From: Pseudoxanthomonas sp.
Lineage (GTDB): Bacteria > Pseudomonadota > Gammaproteobacteria > Xanthomonadales > Xanthomonadaceae
Direction of reading: 5' to 3'
Length of the DNA: 64,000 bases
Assembly (NCBI RefSeq): GCF_027498035.1
Contig: NZ_CP114978.1
Span: forward strand, 1,860,001 to 1,924,000
Every line of letters begins with the position of its first letter. The first letter of the stretch is position 1. This document shows, in pieces, positions 6,962-16,943 of the stretch. The position numbers and the translations under genes are program-made. Under the pieces are notes generated by a model. The model made no database searches, had not been told where the DNA came from, and was given only the letters and a program-made list of their open reading frames with translations.

Positions 6962-9700
6962 TCACGCAAACCCATACGAAAACTCCCCGTCCTTGCTCCC
7001 CACCTGCACGCCAGTCATTGGCGCACCGGCGATCATCCGGTTGAGGAACTCGCGCGAGATGTCGGGCAGCATAGTGTTGGTGAGGATGGCGTCGATCATG
7101 CGGCCGCCCGATTCACTTTCGGTGCAGCGCTCGACCACCAGCTTCACCACGTCCTCGTCGTACTCGAACGGGATGCGGTAGCGGGCCTCGATGCGCTTCT
7201 TGATGCGGTTCAGCTGCAGCTTGACGATCCTGCCCAGCATTTCCGGGTTAAGTGGGTAGTACGGGATCGCCACCAATCGCCCCAGCAGCGCTGGCGGAAA
7301 GACTTTCAGCAGCGGCTCGCGCAAAGCCTTGGCCATGCCTTCCGAATCTGGCATCAGCTCCGGGTCGGCGCAGAGGCTGGCGATCAGGTCAGTGCCGGCG
7401 TTGCTGGTGAGGATGATCAAGGTGTTGCGAAAGTCGATCCTGCGGCCCTCGCCGTCTTCCATCCAGCCCTTATCGAACACTTGGAAGAACAGTTCGTGCA
7501 CGTCCGGATGGGCTTTTTCCACCTCGTCCAGCAGCACCACCGAATACGGTTTGCGGCGGACGGCTTCGGTGAGCACGCCGCCTTCGCCATAGCCGACATA
7601 GCCGGGCGGCGCGCCCTTCAGCGAGGACACCGTATGCGCCTCCTGGTACTCGCTCATGTTGATGGTGATCAGGTTCTGTTCGCCGCCGTACAGCGCCTCG
7701 GCCAGGGCCAGCGCGGTCTCGGTCTTGCCCACGCCAGAGGTGCCGGCCAGCATGAAGACACCAATGGGCTTGTCCGGGTTGTCCAGGCCGGCGCGGCTGG
7801 TCTGGATGCGCTTGGCGATCATCTCCATGGCGTGGTCCTGGCCGATCACGCGCTTGCCCAGCAGTTCGGGCAGACGCAGGACGGTGTCGATCTCGTTGCG
7901 TGCCATGCGCCCGACCGGAATGCCGGTCCAGTCGGCGACCACCGCCGCGACGGCTTGATAGTCCACCGTGGGAAGGATCAGCGGGCTCTCGCCCTGCAGC
8001 TGGGCCAGTTCGGCCTGGACCTGACGCAGGCGTGCCAGCAGACCGTCGCGATCCGGTGCAGGTTCGGCTTCGGCGCGCTGTTCCAGCTGGGCCACGGCCT
8101 GGCTGTCGACCTCGGCTTCCAACACAGTGCCTGTGCCCTCGACTGGTGCATGGTTGCCGCGTAGCTGGGCGCGCAGGGCAAGTAGTTCGTCGACCAGCGT
8201 CTTCTCGGACTGCCATCGCGCTTCAAGCATGGCCAGGCGTTCGCGCTCGACGGCCAAGGCGGTCTCCACGGTACCGGCACGCTCGGCGGTCTCCACGCCT
8301 ACGGCCGCCTCGCGGGTGATGATGCCCTGCTCGGTCTCCAGCGCCTCGATGCGACGGCGGCTGTCGTCCACTTCGGCCGGGACGGCGTGCAGGCTGACGG
8401 CGACGCGGGCGCAGGCGGTGTCGAGCAGGCTCACCGACTTGTCCGGCAGCTGGCGCGCGGGGATGTAGCGGTGGCTCAGCTTGACCGCCGCTTCCAGCGC
8501 CTCGTCCAGGATCTGCACCTGGTGGTGTTTTTCCATGGTGCTGGCCACGCCGCGCATCATCAGCACGCCCTTGGCCTCGTCCGGCTCATCGACCTGGATG
8601 GACTGGAAGCGGCGGGTCAGCGCTGGGTCCTTCTCGATGTGCTTCTTGTATTCGGCGAAGGTGGTCGCGCCGACCGTGCGCAGCGTGCCGCGCGCCAGCG
8701 CCGGCTTGAGCAGGTTGGCCGCGTCGCCAGTGCCGGCGGCGCCGCCAGCGCCAACCAGCGTGTGGGTCTCGTCAACGAACAGGATGATTGGTTTGGGGCT
8801 GGACTGGACTTCCTCGATCACCGCGCGCAGGCGCTGTTCGAACTCGCCCTTCATGCTCGCGCCGGCCTGCAAAAGGCCCACATCCAGGGTGCGCAGCTCC
8901 ACGTCTTTCAACGCCGGCGGCACGTCACCGCGCACGATGCGCTGGGCGAAGCCTTCCACCACGGCGGTCTTGCCCACGCCGGCCTCGCCGATGAGGATCG
9001 GGTTGTTCTGGCGGCGACGCATCAGGATGTCCACCACCTGGCGGATCTCGTCATCGCGGCCAACGATGGGGTCCAGCTTGCCGCTGCGCGCCTGCTCGGT
9101 GAGGTCGGTGGTGAACTTGCGCAGCGCTTCCTGCTTGCCCATCTGCGCCGGGGCCATGGCAGCACTGGCCTCACCCGGTGCGGCAACCCCGAAGCGCGAA
9201 CCATCGTTGGCGACCTGGCCGTCTTCCGGCGACCCGGCCACGATCTCCTCCAGGCCATCAGCCAGCGCTTCGGCCTTGACCTTCGCAAATTCCGCCGAGA
9301 TCCCGTTGAGCGCGCTGCGCAGATGCGGCGTACGCACGATGCCGACCAACAGCGTCCCGGTACGCACCTGGGTGTCGCCATACATCAAGGTGGCGAATAC
9401 CCAACCCCGCTCCACCGCCTCCTCCACCGTCGATGAAAGATCGGAGATGGCGGTCGCGCCCCGGGGCAGTCGATCCAGTGCATCGGTGAGATCGCGTACC
9501 AGATTGGATGGGTTGAGCTGGAAGTGCTTCACGATGCGGTGCAGATCCGAGTCCTGCAGCTGCAGGATCTGGTGGATCCAATGGATCAGCTCTACATAGG
9601 GATTACCACGTAGCTTGCAGAACACCGTGGCACTTTCGATGGCGCGGTAAGCGGTCTTGTCGAGCTTGCCGAACAAGGCGGTACGACTGATCTCGGCCAT
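6962..9700 (-). CDS. tssH: T6SS ATPase ClpV / TssH
   Basis: A 912-residue Clp/Hsp100 ATPase that disassembles the contracted TssB-TssC sheath. The N-domain begins with SRTALFGKLDKTAYRAIE, typical of ClpV and not of ClpB. The first AAA+ module has Walker A GEAGVGKTAVVEG and Walker B ILFVDETHTLVGAGG. The second has GTSGVGKTETALALAEALYGG with NMSEYQE and LLDEVEKAHPDV. A coiled middle domain lies between. The start at 9700 is the ATG of MAEISRTAL; the open frame extends further upstream without conservation. It lies directly downstream of tssG in the T6SS series. Confidence 0.96.
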   Translation of the reverse strand: MAEISRTALFGKLDKTAYRAIESATVFCKLRGNPYVELIHWIHQILQLQDSDLHRIVKHFQLNPSNLVRDLTDALDRLPRGATAISDLSSTVEEAVERGWVFATLMYGDTQVRTGTLLVGIVRTPHLRSALNGISAEFAKVKAEALADGLEEIVAGSPEDGQVANDGSRFGVAAPGEASAAMAPAQMGKQEALRKFTTDLTEQARSGKLDPIVGRDDEIRQVVDILMRRRQNNPILIGEAGVGKTAVVEGFAQRIVRGDVPPALKDVELRTLDVGLLQAGASMKGEFEQRLRAVIEEVQSSPKPIILFVDETHTLVGAGGAAGTGDAANLLKPALARGTLRTVGATTFAEYKKHIEKDPALTRRFQSIQVDEPDEAKGVLMMRGVASTMEKHHQVQILDEALEAAVKLSHRYIPARQLPDKSVSLLDTACARVAVSLHAVPAEVDDSRRRIEALETEQGIITREAAVGVETAERAGTVETALAVERERLAMLEARWQSEKTLVDELLALRAQLRGNHAPVEGTGTVLEAEVDSQAVAQLEQRAEAEPAPDRDGLLARLRQVQAELAQLQGESPLILPTVDYQAVAAVVADWTGIPVGRMARNEIDTVLRLPELLGKRVIGQDHAMEMIAKRIQTSRAGLDNPDKPIGVFMLAGTSGVGKTETALALAEALYGGEQNLITINMSEYQEAHTVSSLKGAPPGYVGYGEGGVLTEAVRRKPYSVVLLDEVEKAHPDVHELFFQVFDKGWMEDGEGRRIDFRNTLIILTSNAGTDLIASLCADPELMPDSEGMAKALREPLLKVFPPALLGRLVAIPYYPLNPEMLGRIVKLQLNRIKKRIEARYRIPFEYDEDVVKLVVERCTESESGGRMIDAILTNTMLPDISREFLNRMIAGAPMTGVQVGSKDGEFSYGFA

Positions 9701-9744
9701 GGGAAAAGGGAGCTCCGTGAAGGGTGTGATGAATCGAAAGAACG

Positions 9745-10734
9745 TCAGGCCGCCGGGTGGAGGATGACCTCGTCGGCATCGGCCAGGTCGTAACTGCGCT
9801 GGCCCAGCCAGCTGTCCAACCCAAGGCGGCCGCCAATGCCCAAGCGGGTTCGCGGCACGTGATCCGAGCGCAGGACAAGTTGCACGTCCCACCCTGTCGC
9901 ATCGCCCAGATAGCTGCGCACGGCGGCGGTCAGTGTCTTCATCGCCTGCGCCCCTGGCAGCATCTGCTGGAACTGGTCGCGCGTCAGCGGCCCCAGGCGC
10001 AGGCGCACGCGCTGCTGGGCGCCACGGACCCGCGCGCCCAACACGCTGCTCTGCCCCAGGCTGGCCACCGCCTCACCGCCGCCCAGTCGCAGATGCGCAT
10101 CGGCTGGAAGCGACATCCACTCGGCAACGAATTCCACGACCTCGGCGATCGCACCGGTCACCGCCTGCACCAACGCGCGCAGACCCTCAGCGTTGCAGGC
10201 AACACCCAGCAAGCGGCCGGAGAAGTGACGCCGCGCCGCGTCGGGGAACGCATCACGCCCATCGGTGGCCGGTGTTCCGGTGCCGACCAGGGCACCCGTC
10301 CACGCAGCGAAGCGGTCCGCTTCCGGTCGGTCGGCGTGAACCACCGGCTGTGCATCGGCCCAGGCGCGATAGAACAGGCACAGCATCCGGTGATGGAACA
10401 GGTCGGCAAAGGCAGTGAAGGTGTCGTCGCGCGCGTGGCTGGCCCGGCCAATGGCGTATTCGGTCAGATGCAACGGCAATGCCCCAAAGGGGCCAAACAA
10501 TCCGGGTGCCAATCCATAGAGGTGGGACGGCGTGCCTTCGGCGCCTGCCACGAAGCAGTCGACCTGCGAAGCCGCGAAGGCCAGCGAAGGCGTCTGGTGC
10601 AAGCGGACCGGCTCGTCCGCCGGGCGCGCTGCATGGCCAAGCCGGGGTTGATCCGGATGTGCCCGCTCCACGAGCCGCATGGCCGCAAAGAGCTCGTAGC
10701 GTTCTGCATCAAGTTGCAGCTGCTGCAGTTTCAC
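9745..10734 (-). CDS. tssG: T6SS baseplate protein TssG
   Basis: A 329-residue TssG (VasB/ImpH family), the baseplate wedge subunit that binds two copies of TssF. Recognisable segments include the N-terminal ERYELFAAMRLVERAHP, the LHLTEYAIGR region near residue 90, and a C-terminal LGIGGRLGLDSWLGQR. Length is normal for the family. Its start overlaps the tssF stop by 4 bp. The order tssF-tssG-tssH is conserved in many clusters. Confidence 0.92.
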   Translation of the reverse strand: MKLQQLQLDAERYELFAAMRLVERAHPDQPRLGHAARPADEPVRLHQTPSLAFAASQVDCFVAGAEGTPSHLYGLAPGLFGPFGALPLHLTEYAIGRASHARDDTFTAFADLFHHRMLCLFYRAWADAQPVVHADRPEADRFAAWTGALVGTGTPATDGRDAFPDAARRHFSGRLLGVACNAEGLRALVQAVTGAIAEVVEFVAEWMSLPADAHLRLGGGEAVASLGQSSVLGARVRGAQQRVRLRLGPLTRDQFQQMLPGAQAMKTLTAAVRSYLGDATGWDVQLVLRSDHVPRTRLGIGGRLGLDSWLGQRSYDLADADEVILHPAA

Positions 10735-12617
10735 AGTGTCTGCCTCAGGCCGGGACGTGCCTTCCAGCGGGCCACCTCATTGCGTTCGAGCGTGCGCAGC
10801 ACGGTTTCCGTAAAGGAATTGACCGACACATAGCGCGCGAAGAAACGCTGCATCACCGTCCCCAGCAGATAGGCACCAGTGCCTTCCAGCGCGGCGTCTT
10901 CGCAGGTCAGGGTGATCTCCAGGCCCCGCCCGAAGGTGATCGGCCCCGGCACCGGAATGCGTCGCACGATCGGACGGCTGGCGACCGACTTGATGCCTTC
11001 GACCAGGCGCTGCGCGGAGGCATCGAATGGATCGCAGTACAGCGTCAGCATTTCGCGCAGCGCAGATGCCCCCGCGCCCGCATCGTCATCCAGCAGGGAG
11101 AGATAGTTGAGCTGGAGATGGCTCAGCAGACGCCAGGCCGTCTCGTCGCCGCCCTGCGCCGTGCGCGGACGCGAAGGCCCGGCCACGCATCGTACCGACT
11201 GGACTGGCGCAACACCCTCGAGATTGAAGTCCGTTTTTCCCTTGCCCACCGGCATCTGCAAAGGCAGGTCGCGATTGGTGCACAGCATCTGCATGCCCAG
11301 CTGACGCAACGATGTAGGCAACGGCTTGTCGGTATCATCGACCAGACTGATGAACATCTCATTGCCGATGTAGCTGGACCGTGCCCCGTCCCGGCGTTGG
11401 CGCGTGGTCAGCAGCCGCGGCTCGCGACGCGTGGTGAAATAGGCGCGCTGCTGGCTGTGCCAACGTTGCAGACCTCCGCCATAGAACGGCTCGAAACGCT
11501 GTTCCGGCTCCTGACGATCCCCGTAGCCATCCACAGCCTGCAGGCTGTGCACTTCCAGATCCAGCGGACGCGTCCTGTCCGGCACCACGTGATACTCGCT
11601 GCAACCGGGCTCCAGGTGAATCCGATCGCCGCGGTGCGGGAAGAGGTTGATCGCTGGGGTGCAGAACAGACGGAAGTTCTCGACGCTGATGGCGTTGTGG
11701 AGTGCCGGATTCCCCTGCTCCAGCAGCACCACGATCTCGAAGGTGCTGCCTTCGGCACGGCGCAGCAACGGTTGCAGGCCATCGAAATTGGCAAACAGGA
11801 AGCGCTGCGGCAACGCGAAATATTCCTGCAGCAGGCGATAGCCACTGAAAGATCGATCACCGTAGGGAATCAGCGACTCGGCATCCTCAAAGCCGGTCCC
11901 AGCCACCGCAGACGGCGGGCGATACAGACTAACCGGTCCGTTCGCCCCCACTGCACGCACCACAAAGCCCGCGTTACGCCCGAGGATGCTTTCGTACAAC
12001 CGGCGCGGCTGTTCGTCCGCACCCGCCAGGAAGATGGGCAGCGCATCAAGCGCCAGCATGGCCACGTGCACGCCGGCCAGCGTTTCCATGCGCAGGCGAA
12101 TTCCCGCACGCACGGCACGACCGCCAGGCAACTCGATGCCTGCCGCAGCCAGCGCCGCGGGCGTATCGAGATAGCGGGCCTCACGCAATGCCAGCGGCCA
12201 TAAGGTGACATCGTGCGCGGTGCGGAACTCGCATGCCGTTCGCTCACCCGGCGCAAGCTGGCTGCGCAGGACGCTTTGGCGCGGCACCCGGTGCCCGCTC
12301 GCCAAGGCGGCCTCACCGGCATCAGGCTGCAGCTGCACGACCGCCATCGATGGAATCGGAGCAAGGTAGTGCGGGTACAGCATTTCCAGCAGATGCTGGG
12401 TGAACACCGGGTACTGCGCATCAAGCTTGAGCTGGACACGCGCGGCGAGAAAGGCGAAGCCCTCGAGCAAGCGCTCCACGTACGGGTCCGCGCATTCGAA
12501 GCCTTCCAACCCAAGCCGACCGGCGATCTTGGGATAGGCATGGGCGAATTCGCCGCCCATTTCACGGACGTGCTGGAGTTCGCGGTTGTAGTAGGAGAGC
12601 AGGCGCGGATCGATCAT
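10731..12617 (-). CDS. tssF: T6SS baseplate protein TssF
   Basis: A 628-residue TssF (ImpG/VasA family). The N-terminus carries the family hallmark: YYNRELQHVREMGGEFA, then YPKIAGRLGLEG, and DPYVERLLEGFAFLAARV. It forms the TssE-TssF-TssG wedge of the baseplate that docks on the membrane complex. Length is normal. The gene overlaps tssG and follows tssE after 10 bp. Confidence 0.95.
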   Translation of the reverse strand: MIDPRLLSYYNRELQHVREMGGEFAHAYPKIAGRLGLEGFECADPYVERLLEGFAFLAARVQLKLDAQYPVFTQHLLEMLYPHYLAPIPSMAVVQLQPDAGEAALASGHRVPRQSVLRSQLAPGERTACEFRTAHDVTLWPLALREARYLDTPAALAAAGIELPGGRAVRAGIRLRMETLAGVHVAMLALDALPIFLAGADEQPRRLYESILGRNAGFVVRAVGANGPVSLYRPPSAVAGTGFEDAESLIPYGDRSFSGYRLLQEYFALPQRFLFANFDGLQPLLRRAEGSTFEIVVLLEQGNPALHNAISVENFRLFCTPAINLFPHRGDRIHLEPGCSEYHVVPDRTRPLDLEVHSLQAVDGYGDRQEPEQRFEPFYGGGLQRWHSQQRAYFTTRREPRLLTTRQRRDGARSSYIGNEMFISLVDDTDKPLPTSLRQLGMQMLCTNRDLPLQMPVGKGKTDFNLEGVAPVQSVRCVAGPSRPRTAQGGDETAWRLLSHLQLNYLSLLDDDAGAGASALREMLTLYCDPFDASAQRLVEGIKSVASRPIVRRIPVPGPITFGRGLEITLTCEDAALEGTGAYLLGTVMQRFFARYVSVNSFTETVLRTLERNEVARWKARPGLRQTL

Positions 12618-12627
12618 CGGGCGCGCC

Positions 12628-13131
12628 TCAACCGTAGCTTTCCGTCAGGTCGACGCGGCCGTTCTCCAAATCCACCCTTGTCTTGAGGTACAACCGCATC
12701 GGAATCGGCTGCGCCCACATTTCCGATCGAATATCGAAAGACAGACTCGTCTGATCCATCCGATCTTCATCCATGTGCACGTCCACCTGCAGGGTGGCCG
12801 GCGTCAGCCTTGGCTCGAATGCGAGGATTGCATCGCGGATGCGCCGCTTCAGCGCCTCCACGTCCGCGCCGCGCAGGCTTGTCCCGCATAAATCCGGGAT
12901 CCCGTAATTCAGCACCGAATCTGCGACCTGCGGATAGGCGCCAAGATCGGCGCTGGCTGAAAGCTGCACCGTATTGAGAAGCCAACCCAGGTCACGCATC
13001 ACGCACTCGCGCAGGCGTGCGGCGTTGATCACCCGACGCTCGCGACTCTCGTCCTTCTGCTCCGGCGCATCGTCGGTGAGGCGATCGAGCAGGGAAGGTT
13101 GCAGTCGCTCTGTGGTGGTGAGTTCAGCCAT
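12628..13131 (-). CDS. tssE: T6SS baseplate protein TssE (gp25-like)
   Basis: A 167-residue gp25-like protein (GPW/gp25 family). The N-terminus has LQPSLLDRLTDD, and the middle has the family signature GDLGWLLNT / VADSVLNYGIPDL. The C-terminal beta part ends in LESGRVDLTESYG-like residues. It initiates sheath polymerisation in the baseplate. Six bp separate it from tagJ upstream and 10 bp from tssF downstream, which fits a single transcript. Confidence 0.93.
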   Translation of the reverse strand: MAELTTTERLQPSLLDRLTDDAPEQKDESRERRVINAARLRECVMRDLGWLLNTVQLSASADLGAYPQVADSVLNYGIPDLCGTSLRGADVEALKRRIRDAILAFEPRLTPATLQVDVHMDEDRMDQTSLSFDIRSEMWAQPIPMRLYLKTRVDLENGRVDLTESYG

Positions 13132-13137
13132 GCTGGC

Positions 13138-13968
13138 TTACACCGTGCCGAAGTCGATGCGACGCACGTCCAGAAGCGCATATTCATCGGCATCGGTGGC
13201 CAGCAGCCGCTGTCCTTGGCCAGCGAAGTGGCCCTCTGCCAACTGGCGCCAATCCGTCCGCCGTGACAACCGGAGCGCATCATCCTCATCGCCGTCACTT
13301 CCCGGATAGCGCACCGGGACAACACCCATCGATTGGCCTCCGTGCGTCCAGGTCACCTTGACCTGGGCCCAAAGCAGGTCGCACAACGAAGCAGGCGCAC
13401 TGAACTCCAACGCCGACACGCGTGCAAACGGCACCCAGGCGTATCCCCCGTGCACGATCATCTCCAGGCACGGGCCGAAGCGACTATCGGCATCGGCAAT
13501 CCACTCGAATGGCACGCCATCGATGCTTCCCGCGGTGGCGGGCGCCTGTACCAGCGCCTCCGCACGCATCGTCGCCGCCGCCTCAGCGCGCCCGGAGGCA
13601 TCAAGCTGCTGCGCCTGCAACAGCAATGCGATCCACGGCTCCGGCTCGCCGATCACCGTGGGCAGGTATTGGCCCGCGAACACGGCTGCGCGAACCCGCT
13701 CGCCATCCAGTGCCAGCTTGTACGCTGCGGCCATCGGCAGTTGTGATGCATCCAGCTGTGCCGCCGTCTCCAGTTGGCGAGCGGCACGTTCCCATTGACC
13801 GCTCGCTGCCAGGAGCTGAAACAGGAACACGCGTGCCGAAGCGTTTGATGCCTCGGCGCGAACCTGCGCCATCAACGCATCAAGCGCGGCCTGCAACCTG
13901 CCCTCGCGCAGCAGGGCTTCCGCCTGCGTGGGCGCCAGCTTTCCGATGGTGGAGACGTTGGCGCCCAT
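13138..13968 (-). CDS. tagJ: TagJ / ImpE-family T6SS accessory protein
   Basis: A 276-residue ImpE-family protein. The N-terminal half is helical and TPR-like (EALLREGRLQAALDALMAQVR, VFLFQLLAASGQWERAARQLE). The C-terminal half has the ImpE signature around FEWIADADSRFGPCLE and VPFARVSALEFSAP. In Pseudomonas aeruginosa the homologue binds TssB and modulates ClpV-driven sheath disassembly. Its position between hcp and tssE is typical of clusters that have this gene. Confidence 0.9.
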   Translation of the reverse strand: MGANVSTIGKLAPTQAEALLREGRLQAALDALMAQVRAEASNASARVFLFQLLAASGQWERAARQLETAAQLDASQLPMAAAYKLALDGERVRAAVFAGQYLPTVIGEPEPWIALLLQAQQLDASGRAEAAATMRAEALVQAPATAGSIDGVPFEWIADADSRFGPCLEMIVHGGYAWVPFARVSALEFSAPASLCDLLWAQVKVTWTHGGQSMGVVPVRYPGSDGDEDDALRLSRRTDWRQLAEGHFAGQGQRLLATDADEYALLDVRRIDFGTV

Positions 13969-13977
13969 GTCCCGGAC

Positions 13978-14478
13978 TCAGACCTTGTTGACGCCCTGGA
14001 TGTCGTAGGTAAACGGCTTGGCTGCGCCATCGGGCTTGCCGTCCGCCTTCTGCGGCTGGAACTTGTAGGCGAACTTGCCGAAATGCAGGGTGATGTTCTC
14101 GGTCAAGCGGTCCTCGCCGCCCGAACCACCGGTGGACACCGAGGTGACCATCACGCCGTTGCTCAACTCCAGGGTCAGGTAGTCGGTCTGCTCACCGGTG
14201 GCGTTGGTGATGAACAGAGTGGCCGTCTCCAGACGGGCGCCGGTGGCGCAGGCCTGCAGCAGCGCGTGCGAGCTGGCATCCACGTACTTGGTGACCGAGA
14301 TGTCCTGCACGTGCGCCTTGCCACCCGAACCGGTGGCGCTGTTGTGCAGATCGGCGCTGTTGCTCACGCCCCAGGACCAGGCCAGGACCGGCACTTCGCC
14401 CTTGTGCTTGTTGTGACTGGACGAGCCCTCGATCTTAACCGAGCCGCCATCGAACTTCAGATGCATGTCAAACGCCAT
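13978..14478 (-). CDS. hcp: Hcp / TssD tube protein
   Basis: A 166-residue Hcp, the hexameric ring that forms the inner tube and also chaperones small effectors. Evidence is the start AFDMHLKFDGG followed by GEVPVLAWSWG, the VQDISVTKYVD segment, and a C-terminal FKFQPQKADG-like strand. Length is normal, with no extra C-terminal toxin. It sits 85 bp downstream of tssC, a gap large enough for its own leader. Confidence 0.95.
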   Translation of the reverse strand: MAFDMHLKFDGGSVKIEGSSSHNKHKGEVPVLAWSWGVSNSADLHNSATGSGGKAHVQDISVTKYVDASSHALLQACATGARLETATLFITNATGEQTDYLTLELSNGVMVTSVSTGGSGGEDRLTENITLHFGKFAYKFQPQKADGKPDGAAKPFTYDIQGVNKV

Positions 14479-14563
14479 GATGCGTTACTCCTGTGATGGA
14501 ACACATTGAAAGTGGGGAGAGGCCGCCTCCAGCGGCCCCTGTATGCCGACGAACGCCGTGGAA

Positions 14564-16051
14564 TCAGGCCTTCTCGGACGGCAGCCTGGACACCAGGCGC
14601 AGCGAGACGGTCAGGCCTTCCAACTGGTAGTGCGGCTTGAGGAAGAACTTGGAGCTGTAATAGCCCGGCGCGCCCTCCACCTCCTCCACTACAACCTCGG
14701 CGGCCGCCAGCGGGTGGCTGGCCTTGTACTCCTCGCTGGAGTTGGCCGGATCGCCATCGACGTAGTTGAGGATCCAGCGCTGCAGCCAGCTCTCCACCTG
14801 CTCACGGCTGGAGAACGAGCCGATCTTGTCGCGCACGATGCACTTGAGGTAATGCGCGAAACGGCTGCAAGCGAACATATACGGCAGGCGCGCGGCCAGC
14901 GCTGCGTTGGCAGTGGCGTCCGGATCATCGAACTCCGCCGGTAGATTGAGCGACTGTGCACTGATGAAGGCGGCCATGTCCGAGTTCTTGCGATGGACCA
15001 GTGGCATCAGGCCCATCTTGTCCAGCTCGGCCGAACGGCGATCGGTGATGGCCACCTCGGTCGGGCACTTCATGTCCACGCCGCCGTCATCGGTCGGGAA
15101 GGTATGCGTCGGCAGCCCTTCGACCGCACCGCCGGACTCCACGCCGCGGATGCGCGAGCACCATCCATAGGTTTTGAACGAACGGTTGATGTTCACCGCC
15201 ATCGCATACGCCGCGTTCTGCCAGCTGTACTTGGATGAGTCGGCGCCCGTGGTGTCCTCCTCGAAATCGAACTCCTCCACCGGCTCGGTCTTCGCACCGT
15301 ACGGCAACCGCGCCAGCGTGCGCGGCATGGCCAGCGCCAGGTATTTGGAATCATCCGAGCTGCGCAGCGAACGCCATGACGCGTAGTCGGGCGTGGAAAA
15401 AATCTTGGCCAGGTCACGCGGATTGGCCAGTTCGTTCCAGCTATCCATGCCGATCAAGGTCGGTGCCGCTGCCGCGATGAAGGGCGCGTGCGCGGCGGAC
15501 GCGACCTGCGCGATGCCATTCAGCAGTTCGACGTCCTGCGGACTGTGATCAAAATAGTAGTCGCCCACCAGGCAGCCATAAGGCTCGCCGCCCAACTGAC
15601 CATATTCTTCTTCGTACATCTTCTTGAAGATCGGGCTCTGGTCCCAGGCCGTTCCCTTGTAACGCTTGAGCGTCTTGCCAAGCTCCTTCTTGGAGATGTT
15701 CAACACCCGGACCTTCAACTGGGTGTCGGTTTCGGTGTTGTTGACCAGGTAATGCAGGCCGCGCCAGGCACTTTCCAGCTTCTGGAAATCCTCGTTGTGC
15801 ATCACCAGGTTGAGCTGCTCTGTGATCTTGCGATCAATCTCGGCGATATATGCCTTGATGGTCTGGGAAACATCCTCGCCGATGACATCGGCGCGACTCA
15901 GCACCTGCTCTGCCAGCGTGCGCACCGCCGACTCGACCTCCTCCTTGGCACGCTCGCTCTTGGGTTTGAATTCCTTGGTCAGCAGTGAGGAAAAGTCACC
16001 AGCTTCGAGGGTCTGTGTGGCGACCTGTTCGGCCGCGATCTGGGTCGACAT
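14564..16051 (-). CDS. tssC: T6SS sheath large subunit TssC
   Basis: A 495-residue TssC (VipB/EvpB family), which with TssB makes the contractile sheath. Seen motifs include LESAWRGLHYLV, EYGQLGGEPYGCLVGDYYF, YMFACSRFAHYLKCIVRDK and the C-terminal PHYQLEGLTVSLRLVSRLP. The start is the ATG at 16051 (MSTQIAAEQ); the longer frame upstream overlaps tssB and is not conserved. It begins 4 bp after the tssB stop, the usual tight tssBC pairing. Confidence 0.97.
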   Translation of the reverse strand: MSTQIAAEQVATQTLEAGDFSSLLTKEFKPKSERAKEEVESAVRTLAEQVLSRADVIGEDVSQTIKAYIAEIDRKITEQLNLVMHNEDFQKLESAWRGLHYLVNNTETDTQLKVRVLNISKKELGKTLKRYKGTAWDQSPIFKKMYEEEYGQLGGEPYGCLVGDYYFDHSPQDVELLNGIAQVASAAHAPFIAAAAPTLIGMDSWNELANPRDLAKIFSTPDYASWRSLRSSDDSKYLALAMPRTLARLPYGAKTEPVEEFDFEEDTTGADSSKYSWQNAAYAMAVNINRSFKTYGWCSRIRGVESGGAVEGLPTHTFPTDDGGVDMKCPTEVAITDRRSAELDKMGLMPLVHRKNSDMAAFISAQSLNLPAEFDDPDATANAALAARLPYMFACSRFAHYLKCIVRDKIGSFSSREQVESWLQRWILNYVDGDPANSSEEYKASHPLAAAEVVVEEVEGAPGYYSSKFFLKPHYQLEGLTVSLRLVSRLPSEKA

Positions 16052-16055
16052 GCGC

Positions 16056-16556
16056 TTATTCCTTGTCTTCTGGCTTGGCTGCGGACACCAGCGACTGCAG
16101 CAGTGCCGGATCACGGATGGCCTGTGCGATGAGGTTCTCCGCGCCGGCTTTTCCGTCCATGTAGGTATCGAGGTTCGCCAGTTGCGTGCGTGCCTCGAGC
16201 AACTTGGCCAGCGGCTCGACCTTCCTGGCCACGGCCGCCGGAGAGAAGTCATCCATGCTTTCGAACGTGATGTCGACCGCCAGACTCCCCTCGCCCGTCA
16301 AGGTATTGGGAACCGCAAAGGCCGCGCGGGGCTTCATCGACTGCAGGCGACTATCGAAGTTGTCGACGTCGATCTCGAGCGCCTTGCGCTCTTCCAGCGA
16401 GGGCAGCTCGCCGGCATTGGCGCCGGAGAGGTCCGACATGACCCCCATCACGAAGGGCACCTGCACTTTCTTCTGCGCGCCGTAGACCTCGACGTCGTAT
16501 TCGATCTGCACACGCGGCGCCCGGTTGCGGGCGATGAACTTCTGACTGTTTGCCAT
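16056..16556 (-). CDS. tssB: T6SS sheath small subunit TssB
   Basis: A 166-residue TssB (VipA/ImpB family), beginning at the ATG at 16556 with SQKFIARNRAPRVQIEYDVE. It has the conserved VPFVMGVMSDLSG and LVSAAKPEDKE-like C-terminus. It binds TssC to form the sheath and offers the site recognised by ClpV. A GGAGG ribosome site precedes the chosen start. It is the first gene of the visible T6SS series, and the promoter is probably in the 387 bp upstream, shared with the divergent AraC-type gene. Confidence 0.96.
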   Translation of the reverse strand: MANSQKFIARNRAPRVQIEYDVEVYGAQKKVQVPFVMGVMSDLSGANAGELPSLEERKALEIDVDNFDSRLQSMKPRAAFAVPNTLTGEGSLAVDITFESMDDFSPAAVARKVEPLAKLLEARTQLANLDTYMDGKAGAENLIAQAIRDPALLQSLVSAAKPEDKE

Positions 16557-16943
16557 GGCGGTTGGCTCCTGGAGGAAGAGTTCTGACCAGGAGCGAGGCC
16601 TGTCGGAAGGACGCCATCGCATCGATGCAGCGCGATGACCCCGACAGACCCCTCGTCCGCATGCCGGAGTCGCCTTCCATGCAAAAGCAGGAGAAGTCTC
16701 CGACCCCGCGCTGCCTGGGTCCCTACGCTGCCCACCTCGATGGCTGGGCGCATGCGCCCGTCCGCGGACGTGTCAGGCAGCGTGTGGGGCAACTCTAGGC
16801 AGCGCCCCATGGATCCACCCGTCAATCCGTCTCAGTCCCTCCAGCGCAACTGCATGAAGATCCCGTGATGGGTTCTCGACGCTTTTCCCGATTAAGGAGT
16901 CAGTCCCTCGATAACCGGGGGCCTGAAACAGGGGGAGCACACG
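16557..16943. promoter_or_regulatory. Divergent intergenic region between tssB and the AraC-type gene
   Basis: This 387-bp stretch has no supported gene and must hold the start signals for the leftward T6SS series and the rightward regulator. I searched by eye for a sigma-54 site (GG...GC spacing of TGGCAC-N5-TTGC) and found none. No strong sigma-70 pair is obvious either. The regulator's ribosome site (GGGGAG) lies at its right end. Confidence 0.45.

Noticed and set aside
16557..16943. Sigma-54 promoter for the T6SS
   Set aside because: No TGGCAC-N5-TTGC match on either strand by eye.
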